Source: Streptomyces roseifaciens
GTDB taxonomy: Bacteria > Actinomycetota > Actinomycetes > Streptomycetales > Streptomycetaceae
Length of the DNA stretch: 64,000 bases
Assembly (NCBI RefSeq): GCF_001445655.1
Contig: NZ_LNBE01000001.1
Coordinates: 373,811-437,810 of the forward strand
Direction: 5' to 3'
In this document: piece by piece, positions 37,241 to 45,935 of the stretch
Layout of the letters: each line of letters starts with the position of its first letter
Numbering within the stretch: position 1 is the stretch's first letter
The notes under the pieces: generated by a model
The model's input: the letters and a program-made list of their open reading frames with translations, nothing else
Told to the model about the DNA's origin: nothing
The model's database searches: none
Made by a program: the position numbers and the translations under genes

Positions 37241-37574
37241 TTGCTTCGCCCGTGCCCCCGGTGAACGCCGCAAGGACGGCCCCGTGCCGCCCTCCCTTTC
37301 GGCGCGGCCGACTGTACCTCCCCAGCCCCGCACACCATTTCCCCAGGTCACACCCCAGGCTCCCCAGGTCACACCCCAGGACTCACCAAGTCACATCCCA
37401 CTCTCACCCCCGTCCCGGACACCATCCCCGGGCACGACGCCACCCCGGCCGAGCGGACCGCCCTCACCCCGCAGGCACGAACCCGCCACCAGCATCGGCC
37501 CCACCCCACACAAGCCCCCGGGCCGGAAGTGGTAACCGGTGCCCGCTGTGATGGCGTACGGTGGGGACTACCGA
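37241..37574. other. Intergenic before tRNA gene
   Basis: The region has CCCCAGGTCACACC direct repeats at 37340-37380 and a Pro/Ser-rich by-product frame. No gene is supported. It must contain the tRNA promoter and the LuxR promoter. Confidence 0.45.
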
Positions 37575-37648
37575 CGCGGGGTGGAGCAGCTCGGTAGCTC
37601 GCTGGGCTCATAACCCAGAGGTCGCAGGTTCAAATCCTGTCCCCGCTA
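37575..37648 (+). tRNA. tRNA-fMet (CAT), initiator
   Basis: The 74-base cloverleaf starts CGCGGGG, with D arm GAGC/GCTC, anticodon stem CTGGG/CCCAG around CTCATAA (CAT anticodon), T arm GCAGG-TTCAAAT-CCTGT, and acceptor CCCCGCT plus A. The three G-C pairs in the anticodon stem and the unpaired first base (C1 against T72) mark an initiator tRNA. CCA is not encoded. A second initiator gene on an accessory replicon would be unusual. Confidence 0.92.
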
Positions 37649-37659
37649 CTGCTGAATGG

Positions 37660-37687
37660 GGGCCTGGATCCCGATGGATCCAGGCCC
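37660..37687 (+). terminator. Terminator hairpin after tRNA-fMet
   Basis: GGGCCTGGATCC-type stem: 37660-37671 pairs perfectly with 37676-37687 around CGAT. It lies 12 bases after the tRNA. Confidence 0.75.
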
Positions 37688-38067
37688 TCCTGCATTCCTG
37701 TGCGAACGTCCACGATATTTCCCACGGGAAAATTCAAGCACTTCCCCATGAGGTCCCGGAGCGGCTCCGCCATCACGAGCTCCCTTTGCCGATTCGTTTG
37801 GATCACTCCCGCCGACCGAGGCTGCCGGTGACGATGTCCCTGTGACGCACCACGTCAGCGCTGTGATCCCGGCTTTCGGCGTTCTTGCCGGCACGGTGCT
37901 GCTCGCCGGCGCCGTTCGCGAGTACCGCTCCGGGACACCGGCTCTCCGGGGCTGCAGCTGTGATCTCCCTCGCTGACATCCATGATCTCCGCCGCGGGTT
38001 TCACGCTCACTGGCGGTTCCGGAGCCAGGTGAGCCAACCGGCGGCATCCGGATACGCGAACTCACCA
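37688..38067. other. Intergenic, no supported gene
   Basis: Only composition-driven short frames are present. Confidence 0.4.
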
Positions 38068-39576
38068 TCATCGAAGCCCTTCCCGGAGGCCGTTGAAGCA
38101 CTGGGTGTCATGGCCGTGTGCGGGCGTTCCCGGGCTCGCTGCGCGTGAGTCCCCCTTCCCTGGCCGGGCGCGGGACCAGCAGCAGCTGCCATTCTGAGGG
38201 ACCGGTTGCGTAGACGAGCGGCGGTCGCAGCCGTCCACCACATCGCGCAGGATGTCCAGCATCGGGGACCGCAGATGCCCGTCGAGCCGTAGGAAGCCGG
38301 TCGCGTCGTAGGCGGCGGTCGGATCGGCCGCGACGTCTTCGAGGTACGCCTGTACCAGGCCGGGGTCGCGCATCTCCGGTGCGGACAGGAACGCCCGTGC
38401 CCGGGCGAAGGGCCGGCCAAAGGTGAGCGACCGCGCTGCAGGATTACGCATAGCAGCGTCGAAGGCGGCGACGTCCAGCCGGGTCATGGCTTCACAGCGC
38501 GGGTAGCGGGCGGCCAGGAGCGCCTGGACCTCCGGGTCGCGCAGCGCGATATGCAACAGGTTGATGCGCGTCTGGAGCGCCACGCCGGAGAGCATGAGCG
38601 GCTGGTTCTCGACCTCGTACGACATGCCGGAGAACCAGCCGGCCAGGATCCGGCACTGCTCGATGGCCATGACTGAGGACATCGAGACCATGGCTTCGAG
38701 CAGGAGGAGTTGCGGAGAGCAGGCACGGCCCGCCTGGTCGGCGCACAGCCTGTCCCATGCTTGGCTCATGCAGACCACCGCGACGGAGCTGGCCGGCCAC
38801 GGCCTGTGGGCGGAGCTTTCGGCCGCCGCGGGGCTGGCCGGCCTGCGCCAGGTCCGCGACGGCCTCCTCGCGGAGCACCTGGGTGCTCGCGTGCGAGCGC
38901 CCTGCAGCGCCGGTGTCGCCGCGCTCGATGATCTCCCGGAGCCGGTAGGCCGCGGCCGTTGTGAACCGTGCGTCGAGGATGGCGTCCACGACTTGACGGA
39001 TGAAGTCTTCCTCGAAGCAGCCGAGGCCCTTCAGGGCGGCCGCCGGTCCGGGGGGGGCAGGTGGTGGCCGATCTCGTGGCCGAGCGCGAAGAACCATTCG
39101 ACCAGATGGCGTTCGTTGCGTTTCCTGCTCTGCAGGCAGCCGAGCGCCGGGCCGGAGAGGAACAGGCCGCGCTGGACCACGCGCGATCTTGCGAGCGTCG
39201 CGATGGCCTGGTCGCCGTGGCCGCGCTGGAGCAGGAATTCTGCGATGAGCCGGAGGACGGCTCCTTCGAAGGCATCTTCCAGCAGCGGCTCTTCCAGCTT
39301 CGTCTCGAGCATGAGGCCGTGCAGGAACGCGCAGATCCCGACCTGGCGCAGATGGAAGACGACCGTATGGGAGTCGCGGCCGCGCAGGCCGAAGTGCCCC
39401 GGGATCCCGTTGGTCACGGTCACCAGCTCGACGGGCTGTCCGCCGGCCTGTTCGGCCAGGGAGCGGAATTCCGCCAGCGGCGACACGGTGGTGCGGCCGG
39501 TCCGGACGGCCTCGCCCGGCTCGCCGGCCCGGCTTTGGACCGACTGCTGGAGGATCAGGTCATCCAGGCTGGTCAT
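38068..39576 (-). pseudogene. HExxH metallopeptidase-like protein, two frameshifts
   Basis: From ATG 39576 the frame reads TSLDDLILQQSVQ ... VVFHLRQVGICAFLHGLMLE to FFALGHEIGHHL, a zinc-peptidase HExxH motif in an IrrE/M78-like context. At the eight-G run around 39050 the frame breaks. It resumes one frame over as LKGLGCFEEDFIRQVVDAIL ... YRLREIIERGDTGAAG, breaks again near 38835, and returns to the first frame (VVCMSQAWDRLCADQAG ... WFSGMSYEVENQPLM ... GFLRLDGHLRSPMLDILRD) to the stop at 38068. Restored, it would be about 500 residues. The upstream small gene overlaps its start. Confidence 0.6.
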
Positions 39577-39903
39577 CGGGCGTGTCTTCAAGGGCTTCGA
39601 TGACCTCGTCGAGCTGCGCGGGGGTGATGTCGCGGAACTCGCGGTCACCGATCCTGATGTATTTGATCTTGCGCTGGCGGATCAGCGTCTCCAGCACCGC
39701 GCCGAGGGCCGCGCCGGGGGCCGGGCCGAGGGTGTCCGCCAGTTGCGCCACGTGCGCCACGTACATCCAGGTGTCCGGATCGCCGACCTGTGCCTGGATC
39801 TGCCGTGTGCCGGACACGGCCTCCGGCACCCGCCGCTCGCCTCGGCGAGGGCGGCCGCCCCCGCTTCGTCGGTCTCGATCGTCACGACCCGCATACCGCT
39901 CAT
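39560..39903 (-). pseudogene. Small protein upstream of the HExxH gene, frameshifted
   Basis: The frame opens MSGMRVVTIETDEAGAAAL and breaks near 39840 in a GC-rich run. It continues in another frame as RRVPEAVSGTRQIQAQVGD, WMYVAHVAQLADTLG and IKYIRIGDREFRDITPAQLD, ending at 39560 inside the next gene's first codons. About 114 residues if restored. The overlap suggests a two-gene unit. The family is unknown. Confidence 0.5.
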
Positions 39904-40190
39904 GCCCGGCCCTTCAGTCACTGGGCGTCACTGGGCATTTCAGGCTCATTCAAGCCGGAGAGACGCAGCGCCCGTCATCCTCCAGCCCGGGGCGGCACCG
40001 GCGATCGAGGCCCTTCCACCGGCGTGACGTCAGCTCTCGTCGTCGTCCTCGGCGGCGTCCGGGTCGCGCAGGTCACGGATGCCGCCGAGGGCCAACCCGG
40101 GCAGGGCAAAGGTGCAGGTTCCGTGCACAGGCCGCGATGGACGATCACGTGGGGCCGGGCCGGGCCGGGCCGGTGGGTCTCGACCTCCTC

Positions 40191-40679
40191 ATGGCGTGCC
40201 CCCGCGGGCGAGGACGACACCGCGGACGGCCGAGTTCTGCCCGGGCCCGGCCTGGGCGCCAGTCTTCTCACCCATCGACCTGCACCGGGCCCACCCCGGC
40301 GAACCGGACGGCAGCGAGAACCCTTCAGCGCTCGCACTGCGGCGGCCATCAGGCCGGGACAGACCACGAGCCCGGCGCCGGCGAAGACCCGTACACGGAG
40401 GTACTCGCCTCACGACCGCCCGCCACCCGCTGGGACCAGGCCACATTCCGCTGTGGCCAGTGCGGCGCCGCGCCCACCCAGGCCGACTACGTGCAGGCCG
40501 TCGGCGCCCACCGCGACGCGCAAGTCCTGCTCGCACGCCTCAACCCGACCGAGCGTGACGACCTCGTCCCGATTCTCCGCACGGTCCTCGGCGCGGTCCT
40601 CGGCGCGCCGGAGACCGGCATCGAGTTCCCGGCGCTGATGGACCAGCAGGCACCCAGCAACGCTTCCGCCCCGCACTGA
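40191..40679 (+). CDS. Hypothetical protein, only C-terminus convincing
   Basis: The C-terminal about 80 codons look genuine: WDQATFRCGQCGAAPTQADY (a CxxC pair), VQAVGAHRDAQVLLARLNPT, and DLVPILRTVLGAVLGAP. The N-terminal part in this frame is Arg/Thr-rich, while a neighbouring frame reads FCPGPAWAPVFSPIDLHRAH, which hints at a frameshift near 40300. The start is uncertain. Confidence 0.35.
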   Translation: MACPRGRGRHRGRPSSARARPGRQSSHPSTCTGPTPANRTAARTLQRSHCGGHQAGTDHEPGAGEDPYTEVLASRPPATRWDQATFRCGQCGAAPTQADYVQAVGAHRDAQVLLARLNPTERDDLVPILRTVLGAVLGAPETGIEFPALMDQQAPSNASAPH

Positions 40680-40775
40680 CGGCTCCCTGCCCTGGCCCCA
40701 ACCGCCTCGGGGCCGGGGCGGCCCGGAGGCCCGGACAGACCCGCCCGGCCTGCCCCCGACAGGAGATGTGCCGTC

Positions 40776-41491
40776 ATGACCGTCGTCCCGCTCCACCCCG
40801 CCGTCCGGCACTACGCGCCGCGGACGAAGCACCGGTCCCGACCGTCGTCCGGCGCCAGGCCGCCGCCGGCTTCGACCGGCCCGGCCGTCGCCGAGAACGA
40901 CTCGAGGAAGCTGCCCTCCAGGCGGTGCCGGACACCGACGCCGTCCCGATCAGCCCGTTCCCCGACACCCTCAGCACCGCTGTCCCGCCCATGAACCGGA
41001 CCGGCTGCACCCCGGTCGACGACCACCAGTCCTACGCGGCATGCGCGGTGACCCACCTCGGCTCCGCCGACGGCATCCGCGGCTGGTGGCTGGCTTGCAC
41101 TACACCCAGCGCACCGACCAGCTCGGCGACCACGAGCAGGTCCTCACCCTGATCGCGCCCTGCGCCTGCGGCACCTGCTTCCACGTGGAGATCCCTGACG
41201 AGGACGCGCTGATCGTGATGCCGGACGAGCCCGACACCACCGCCGGCGCCCCCGTCGGATGCGACCACCGCTTGCGCATCCGCTCCGCGAGCTACGCCGA
41301 CCAGGACCCACGACAGCGTCGGGCAGCCCTTCCTGCCAGTCCCGCACACCCACCAGCCGGCGAGCGGCCCGTTCTACTGGTGGCGCGCTGGAGGATACGC
41401 ACACACCCGGCCGTCCGCAGCCGCCTTGGACGTTTCTCTCGGGGAATCAGCTTCCCCGGCGGGGGAAGAGCGGGCGGCCGGTCAGAAGTGA
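40776..41491 (+). pseudogene. Unrecognised gene scattered over three frames
   Basis: ATG 40776 has AGGAG upstream and begins MTVVPLHPAVRHYAPR. Homologous-looking text then moves to a second frame (LEEAALQAVPDTDAVPISPF ... HQSYAACAVTHLGSADGIRGW), to a third (LHYTQRTDQLGDHEQVLTLI ... CACGTCFHVEIPDEDALIVM), and back to the second (DSVGQPFLPVPHTHQPASGP, FYWWRAGGYAHTRPSAAALD), with TGA at 41489-41491. Three indels in 700 bases is far above the rest of the window. The family is unknown; CxCxxC suggests metal binding. Confidence 0.5.
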
Positions 41492-41820
41492 GCGAGCAGG
41501 AAACGCTGGACCTCGGCGTGGGTCATCGGCCCGGCGCTGCGTGCCGCCACCGCACCTTCTTTGAGCAGGACGATGGACGGGGCTCCGGTGACGCCGTATC
41601 GCTTGGTCGCCTCCGGGCAGCGGGTGATATCGATCTTGATGGCTGTCAGGCGGTCCGCGTACTCCTCGGCGATCCGACCCACGACAAGGTCCATGGCCCG
41701 GCACGCTTCGATCGCCTTCGGCCACGTCCCGCAGAAGTAGGCGAGGACCGGGCCATCGCTCATCCTGAGGACGAAGTCGACCTCCGCATCCTCCAGTGGC
41801 TGGTGAACGCGCCGTGGCAT
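41482..41820 (-). CDS. Thioredoxin-fold protein without CxxC
   Basis: The 112-residue protein, from ATG 41820, has a thioredoxin fold: VLAYFCGTWPKAIEACRAMD, YADRLTAIKIDITRCPEATK, the cis-Pro loop YGVTGAPSIVLLKEG, and a C-terminal helix. The active-site WCxxC is replaced by C-G-T-W-P-K-A-I-E-A-C, so ordinary dithiol chemistry is not expected, although the two Cys could still pair. The stop overlaps the converging gene by 10 bases. Confidence 0.75.
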   Translation of the reverse strand: MPRRVHQPLEDAEVDFVLRMSDGPVLAYFCGTWPKAIEACRAMDLVVGRIAEEYADRLTAIKIDITRCPEATKRYGVTGAPSIVLLKEGAVAARSAGPMTHAEVQRFLLAHF

Positions 41821-42067
41821 CGGAGCTCCTGACCTCGTGATCGACGTACCGGGGGCACCATCATCGCCTGCGACACGCGCGTCCGACGCCGGCCGCGGCC
41901 AGGTCCCGGTCTTCACCGGGTCCAGGGCGTGGGCCGGGGCTGCGTCGACTTGTCCGCCGGCACGGTCCCCTGGAGGGCACTTCGGCATCAGGGGCCGCTT
42001 CGGGTCTCCCTGCGTGCCTGTGCATGCGGCTCAAGTGCTTTGACGTGGCAATGTCAGAATATTGATC
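41821..42067. other. Intergenic upstream of the toxin-like gene
   Basis: TTGACG at 42040-42045 could be a -35 element. No good ribosome site precedes ATG 42068. Confidence 0.35.
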
Positions 42068-43675
42068 ATGAGTGACCGTCGGCCCGAACGGCCCGAGCCG
42101 CCCCAAGAGGCCCCGCCGCCCGAGCCCGTTGACGCCCCGGAGCCGGCGAAGGCGGCGGATACGGACTCCGGTACGGGCCCGGCGGAAGCGCCGGAACCGG
42201 CGGACGCGCGCGACGCAGGCGCCGGGCAGGGGGACGACGCTCCGGAGCCGGCGACTGCAGAGGAAGCGGGCAGCGCACCGGAGACCAGTGACGCACCGGA
42301 GCCGGGATCCGAGCAGCCGGACGCCGAGGCCCCGGAACCACAGAGCGCGGAAGGTCCGGACTCCGGCACAAGCCCGGCAGACGCCCCGCAGCCGGCGGAC
42401 GCGCGCGACGCGGACATCGAGCAGGCTGACGACGCTCCGGAGCCGGCGGACGCAGAGGAAGCCGACAGCGCACCGGAGAAGACCGGCACCCCGGAGCCGG
42501 AGACCGAGCAGCCCGACACCGACGTCCCGGAGCCGACGGGCGCGGAGGACTCGCAGGAAGCGGGTGCCGGGGAAGCGGACGAGGCCCCGGAGCCGGAGGC
42601 CGTAGAGGAATCCGACAGCGCACCCGAGGAAACCGACACCCTGGAGCCGGAAGCCGAGCAGTGGGACGCCGAGGCTCCGGAACCGGCGACTGCTGAGGAA
42701 GCAGACTTCGAAACCGGCCCGGCGGACGCACGCGAGGCGGATGCCGACCAGGCAGACGACGCCCCGGAACCGGCGGACGCAGAAGAAGCCGACATCCCGG
42801 AGCCGGAGGCTGAGCAGGCCGACGCCGACGCGCCGGAATCCGTGGACGCGGCTGACGCAGATTCCGAAGCAGGTCCCGTAGGTGCGCACGATGCGGGCGC
42901 CGAGCAGACGGACGATGCTCCGGAACCGGCGACTGCTGAGGACGCAGACTCCGGGGAGGAACCCGGCAGCGGCGGTGCGCAGAACGCCGAGTCGCCGGCG
43001 GGGACCGACGAGCCTGGCGACGACGGGGATCCGGAGGGGCAGGAAGCGGGCACCGGTGAAGACGGTGAAGACGCCGAGGAGGAGTCGGAGTCCACGGAGG
43101 GAGGCGACGACGAGGGCGATGTTGAACGCAAGGCCGAGACAGATGCCAAGATCGCAGAGTTCGAAAGCCAAGGCCACGGTCCGCAACGACACCTGCACCC
43201 GAGTACCGAGGCTCTGAAGGCCCGGAAGGGCGAACCGAAGGTCGGCGACAACGGCGACGTGAAATTCAAGGGCAACGGCCATGTCGAGACCAAGCGCCAC
43301 GTGAACCCGGAGACCGGCCGCGTCAAGGACGTCAAGGCGAATGGTGGAACCAGGCCTCACGGCTGCGGGGATTATGCGACCAAGTTCGAGAACGCCGAGG
43401 ACTACGTCAAAGCCGAGCAGTACCTGCGTCAAAAGGCGGAGCAGACCGGAAAGCCCAAAGTCAACGCCACCATCGAGGAGATCTTCGGCCCGGGCGACCA
43501 TTCAGGTAAATTCGAGGGATATTACGTCGATCCCGTGAAACCCAAGAATAAAGACGGAACCGTCAATCATCTTCCCGTGGACTTCCGTGGAGGGCGCATT
43601 GTCGCTGAATTCAACGAAAGTACCGGCGGACTGCATACGATGTACCCCGACCCCAGGGCCGGACGACACCCTTAG
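42068..43675 (+). CDS. Acidic repeat protein with toxin-like C-terminal domain
   Basis: The 535-residue protein is in two parts. Residues 1 to about 360 are almost entirely Glu/Asp/Ala/Pro, in imperfect repeats of roughly 33 residues built on DDAPEPADAEEAD and SAPE; no signal peptide, WXG100, LXG or other export domain is seen. Residues about 375-535 are a compact basic domain: HLHPSTEALKARKG, DVKFKGNGHVETKRHVNPET, KFENAEDYVKAEQYLRQKAE, DHSGKFEGYYVD, GGRIVAEFNES and TMYPDP. This resembles the C-terminal nuclease domains of polymorphic or contact-dependent toxins (RNase-like, BECR type possible). A small acidic gene follows after 9 bases, as immunity genes do. Confidence 0.6.
   Translation: MSDRRPERPEPPQEAPPPEPVDAPEPAKAADTDSGTGPAEAPEPADARDAGAGQGDDAPEPATAEEAGSAPETSDAPEPGSEQPDAEAPEPQSAEGPDSGTSPADAPQPADARDADIEQADDAPEPADAEEADSAPEKTGTPEPETEQPDTDVPEPTGAEDSQEAGAGEADEAPEPEAVEESDSAPEETDTLEPEAEQWDAEAPEPATAEEADFETGPADAREADADQADDAPEPADAEEADIPEPEAEQADADAPESVDAADADSEAGPVGAHDAGAEQTDDAPEPATAEDADSGEEPGSGGAQNAESPAGTDEPGDDGDPEGQEAGTGEDGEDAEEESESTEGGDDEGDVERKAETDAKIAEFESQGHGPQRHLHPSTEALKARKGEPKVGDNGDVKFKGNGHVETKRHVNPETGRVKDVKANGGTRPHGCGDYATKFENAEDYVKAEQYLRQKAEQTGKPKVNATIEEIFGPGDHSGKFEGYYVDPVKPKNKDGTVNHLPVDFRGGRIVAEFNESTGGLHTMYPDPRAGRHP
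42110..43085 (+). repeat. Imperfect repeats encoding the acidic Pro/Ala-rich region
   Basis: About 975 bases of imperfect roughly 100-bp units with recurring GACGACGCTCCGGAGCCGGC-like segments, in frame with the protein. Copy number could vary between strains. Confidence 0.7.
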
Positions 43676-43684
43676 GGAAGCTCC

Positions 43685-44005
43685 ATGGACGAAAATACTC
43701 AAGACTTCATCAGCAGCGCATTCGGCCCCTCGTACATCAATGAGCCCGAGGTTCTCAAGGCGAACCTGGTGCACAGCCTCAGCGCGCCGGGCATCTTCAC
43801 GAAGACCCGTAAGGCTCAGCGCGACGGGTTCGCCCAGGTGATCCGCAACCGCGAGATGTCGCTGACGGACTGGGACATCATCACGGAGGGCGTGATCCGC
43901 TTCCCGACCGAGGACGAGATGTACGTGTTCCTCCAGGCGTCGTACGACTACTTCTTCGGCGACGCCCCGGAGCCGCCGGACTACCCGGAGAGTGATGAGG
44001 ACTGA
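43685..44005 (+). CDS. Predicted immunity protein for the upstream toxin-like protein
   Basis: The 106-residue acidic protein begins MDENTQDFISSAFGPSYINE and includes GIFTKTRKAQRDGFAQVIRN, MSLTDWDIITEGVIRFPTED, EMYVFLQASYDYFFGDAPEP. It is all-alpha-looking, cytosolic and without motifs. GGAAG precedes the ATG and it starts 9 bases after the toxin-like gene's stop. The size, charge and position are those of immunity proteins that block a basic nuclease domain. The role is inferred from context. Confidence 0.6.
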   Translation: MDENTQDFISSAFGPSYINEPEVLKANLVHSLSAPGIFTKTRKAQRDGFAQVIRNREMSLTDWDIITEGVIRFPTEDEMYVFLQASYDYFFGDAPEPPDYPESDED

Positions 44006-44266
44006 CGTGGGCGAGCGTCAAACGCTGTCAGGGCGGTCGAGTTCGGGGCCGATGAGGCTTTTGCGGATGCCTGCGGGATGTCTGCGGGATGCCTGCGACT
44101 TCCTGTTCGGGAGAAGCGGGAAGCAGGCTGTCCTCCCGAAAGGCTGACGGTCATGGGATTCGCGGCAGGACATGGGCCGGCCCTGCCTGGTGGCGGGGGC
44201 CGGCACCCCCTGCTCCGGTGAGGGTTCCGCCCGGTTCCTGGCGCCCGGCACCGCGGACACGCCACT
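44006..44266. other. Intergenic, no supported gene
   Basis: Between the immunity-like gene and the transposase remnant nothing convincing is seen. Confidence 0.35.
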
Positions 44267-44560
44267 GTCGAAGACCACATCCGGTGCGGCAAGGACATCG
44301 GATTCGGCCGCTTGCCCTCCCGCCACTTCGCCATCGACGCGGCCTGGCCCGAACTCGGCCTCGCAGCGATCGGCCTCCTGTCTGGACCCGCGTTTGCTAC
44401 TGGACTGCGGGCCGGCCGATGCCGAGCCCAGGGGAGACTTCGTTACCGGCTGCTGCACGTCGCCGCCCGCCTCATCCAGCAGCACCTCCGCATCCGCACG
44501 CGGCACCCCGCCGTCGTGCCGGGGCCGGTGACCGCGCGACTGCCGGCAGGCCAACAGCCT
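44267..44560 (+). pseudogene. IS1380-family transposase, C-terminal remnant
   Basis: The frame from 44267 reads VEDHIRCGKDIGFGRLPSRH then FAIDAAWPELGLAAIGLL, the usual IS1380 C-terminal region. A neighbouring frame carries LLLDCGPADAEP, and the first frame again LRYRLLHVAARLIQQHLRI. Two shifts and the loss of the N-terminal catalytic part make this a dead fragment. No inverted repeats were identified. Confidence 0.65.
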
Positions 44561-44896
44561 TCTCCTCCAGCCCGTAGCAGGCGGCGATCCGGCAAAGAAG
44601 CGGCAACGTCGTCCTTGGTGAGAGGAGACAGACGGAAAACCCCCGGGAACCATCCCTCATTCCCGGAAATCACAGCTTCCGAGTGCTGATACCTCCCTTC
44701 TCGGGCAGCTCGGCCGCGTCGCTGGTGCGACCGCGGAGCCCAACAACCACGAGTACGTCACCACTCGTCGGCTTCACCGCCTAGAACCCAGGCCCGGCAG
44801 GATGCGGAGCAGTTCCTGCCACCCTCGTGATGGCGCGCGGTGAGGTCTGCTGGTCGCGGCCGCACGGCCGCTGGGTATTCCTGATCTCATCGCTTT

Positions 44897-45320
44897 TCAG
44901 GAAGAGCGGTCGGGCCATTCAAGATCGCGCACGGATGGTGGCAGGACCGGTTGATAGCCGGAGTTGGTGTGGGAACGGCGGTTGCGGCGGCGCGCCCGTA
45001 GTCGCACTCCGCCGGACGTCGGTGCGCGTACGGGGGCCGGAGGGCGGGGAGCCCCGAAGGTATGGCGCAGCGGCTCGTCAAGAAGTGCGTCGGCTGCAGC
45101 GCGGATAAAAGGACCCAGGGGGAGGAGAAACGGTTGGTGAGGAGGCCCCGGGTGGCAGCCCACAGTTCAGCTGCCTCGGCGGTGGTCGTGAATCGGCTCT
45201 GCTCGAAATGGTCCATCCAAGCCGCGAACTCATCCCATGCAGGTGAGACGTCGCCGATTCCCATCCGGTCGGCGAGAGCGCGGTAGGCGGTGTGGGAGGC
45301 ATCCTTCTCGTCCTGGGTCG
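44897..45320 (-). pseudogene. MpaB-type oxygenase (DUF2236) fragment
   Basis: The frame has TQDEKDASHTAYRALADRMG, DVSPAWDEFAAWMDHFEQSR and TTAEAAELWAATRGLLTNRF, typical of the middle of MpaB/rubber-oxygenase-like heme proteins. Near 45130 a frameshift moves the continuation (FIRAAADALLDEPLRHTFGA) to another frame, ending at 44897. The N-terminal half with the heme ligands is absent upstream of about 45320. It is a clear remnant. Confidence 0.6.
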
Positions 45321-45657
45321 CGCCGATATGCCCGCGGCGGGCTCCTACCGTCCGGGCCCCGGCTGCTCCGAGCCCTGCGCCGCCGGGCGCTGGACCTTGT
45401 GCGCCCGGGGCGCCTGGCCGATCGGGTCGTGGAGGAAGCGCGCCAGGCGGAGCGGGACGCGCGGCGTGCATCCCCGTCGGTCTGTGCGTGGGTGGGCCCG
45501 CCCAGACCGGTGACCGCCGCCGAACTTGGGCGGGACATGGGGCTTTGTCGGAATCCTCAGCCGGTCGTGCTCCGGAAGCCAGGCGTGTGACGCATATTCA
45601 AGTTTTATTTTCTGACTTTGATGCGTAATTTGCATAGCTTCGAGTATGGTGAGGATA
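45321..45657. other. Intergenic before the telomere operon
   Basis: AT-richer bases at 45600-45640 (TTTTATTTTCTGACTTTGA) precede the HTH gene and are the likely promoter region. No gene is seen on the minus strand beyond the MpaB fragment. Confidence 0.45.
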
Positions 45658-45935
45658 TGGGTTTGGAGGAGACGCTGAGGCTTACGGTGGCTGCGTTGAT
45701 GCAGGCGACGGGGGATTCGCAGCGGGTGCTCGCTGCGGTGCTCGGGCTGACGCAGACGCAGGTCTCGCGCCGGCAGACCGGGGCCACTTCGTGGAGCCTG
45801 CGGGACGTCGACGTCCTGGCCGAGCACTACGACGTCGCTGTGCTGGATCTGCTGGCGGGCCCGACCCGGGCGTGCGAGGCACTACCCGCCGCCCGCCGCC
45901 GCGGCAGCAACGCCGAGAAGGGAGCGGCCCGATGA
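45658..45935 (+). CDS. Small XRE-type HTH protein upstream of tap
   Basis: The 92-residue protein, from ATG 45658 with GGTGAGG upstream, is one helix-turn-helix: LEETLRLTVAALMQATGDSQ, RVLAAVLGLTQTQVSRRQTG, WSLRDVDVLAEHYDVAVLDL. Its stop overlaps the tap start by four bases (ATGA), so it is translationally coupled to the telomere genes and may regulate the operon or bind the replicon end. The AT-rich upstream region fits an autoregulated promoter. Confidence 0.75.

Noticed and set aside
37575..37648. A duplicated tRNA 3' end marking an integrated element
   Set aside because: No second copy of the T-arm and acceptor sequence was found by eye in the window.
44018..44653. A 211-codon minus-strand frame
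   Set aside because: The plus strand carries recognisable IS1380 transposase segments there; the minus frame is a mirror of them.
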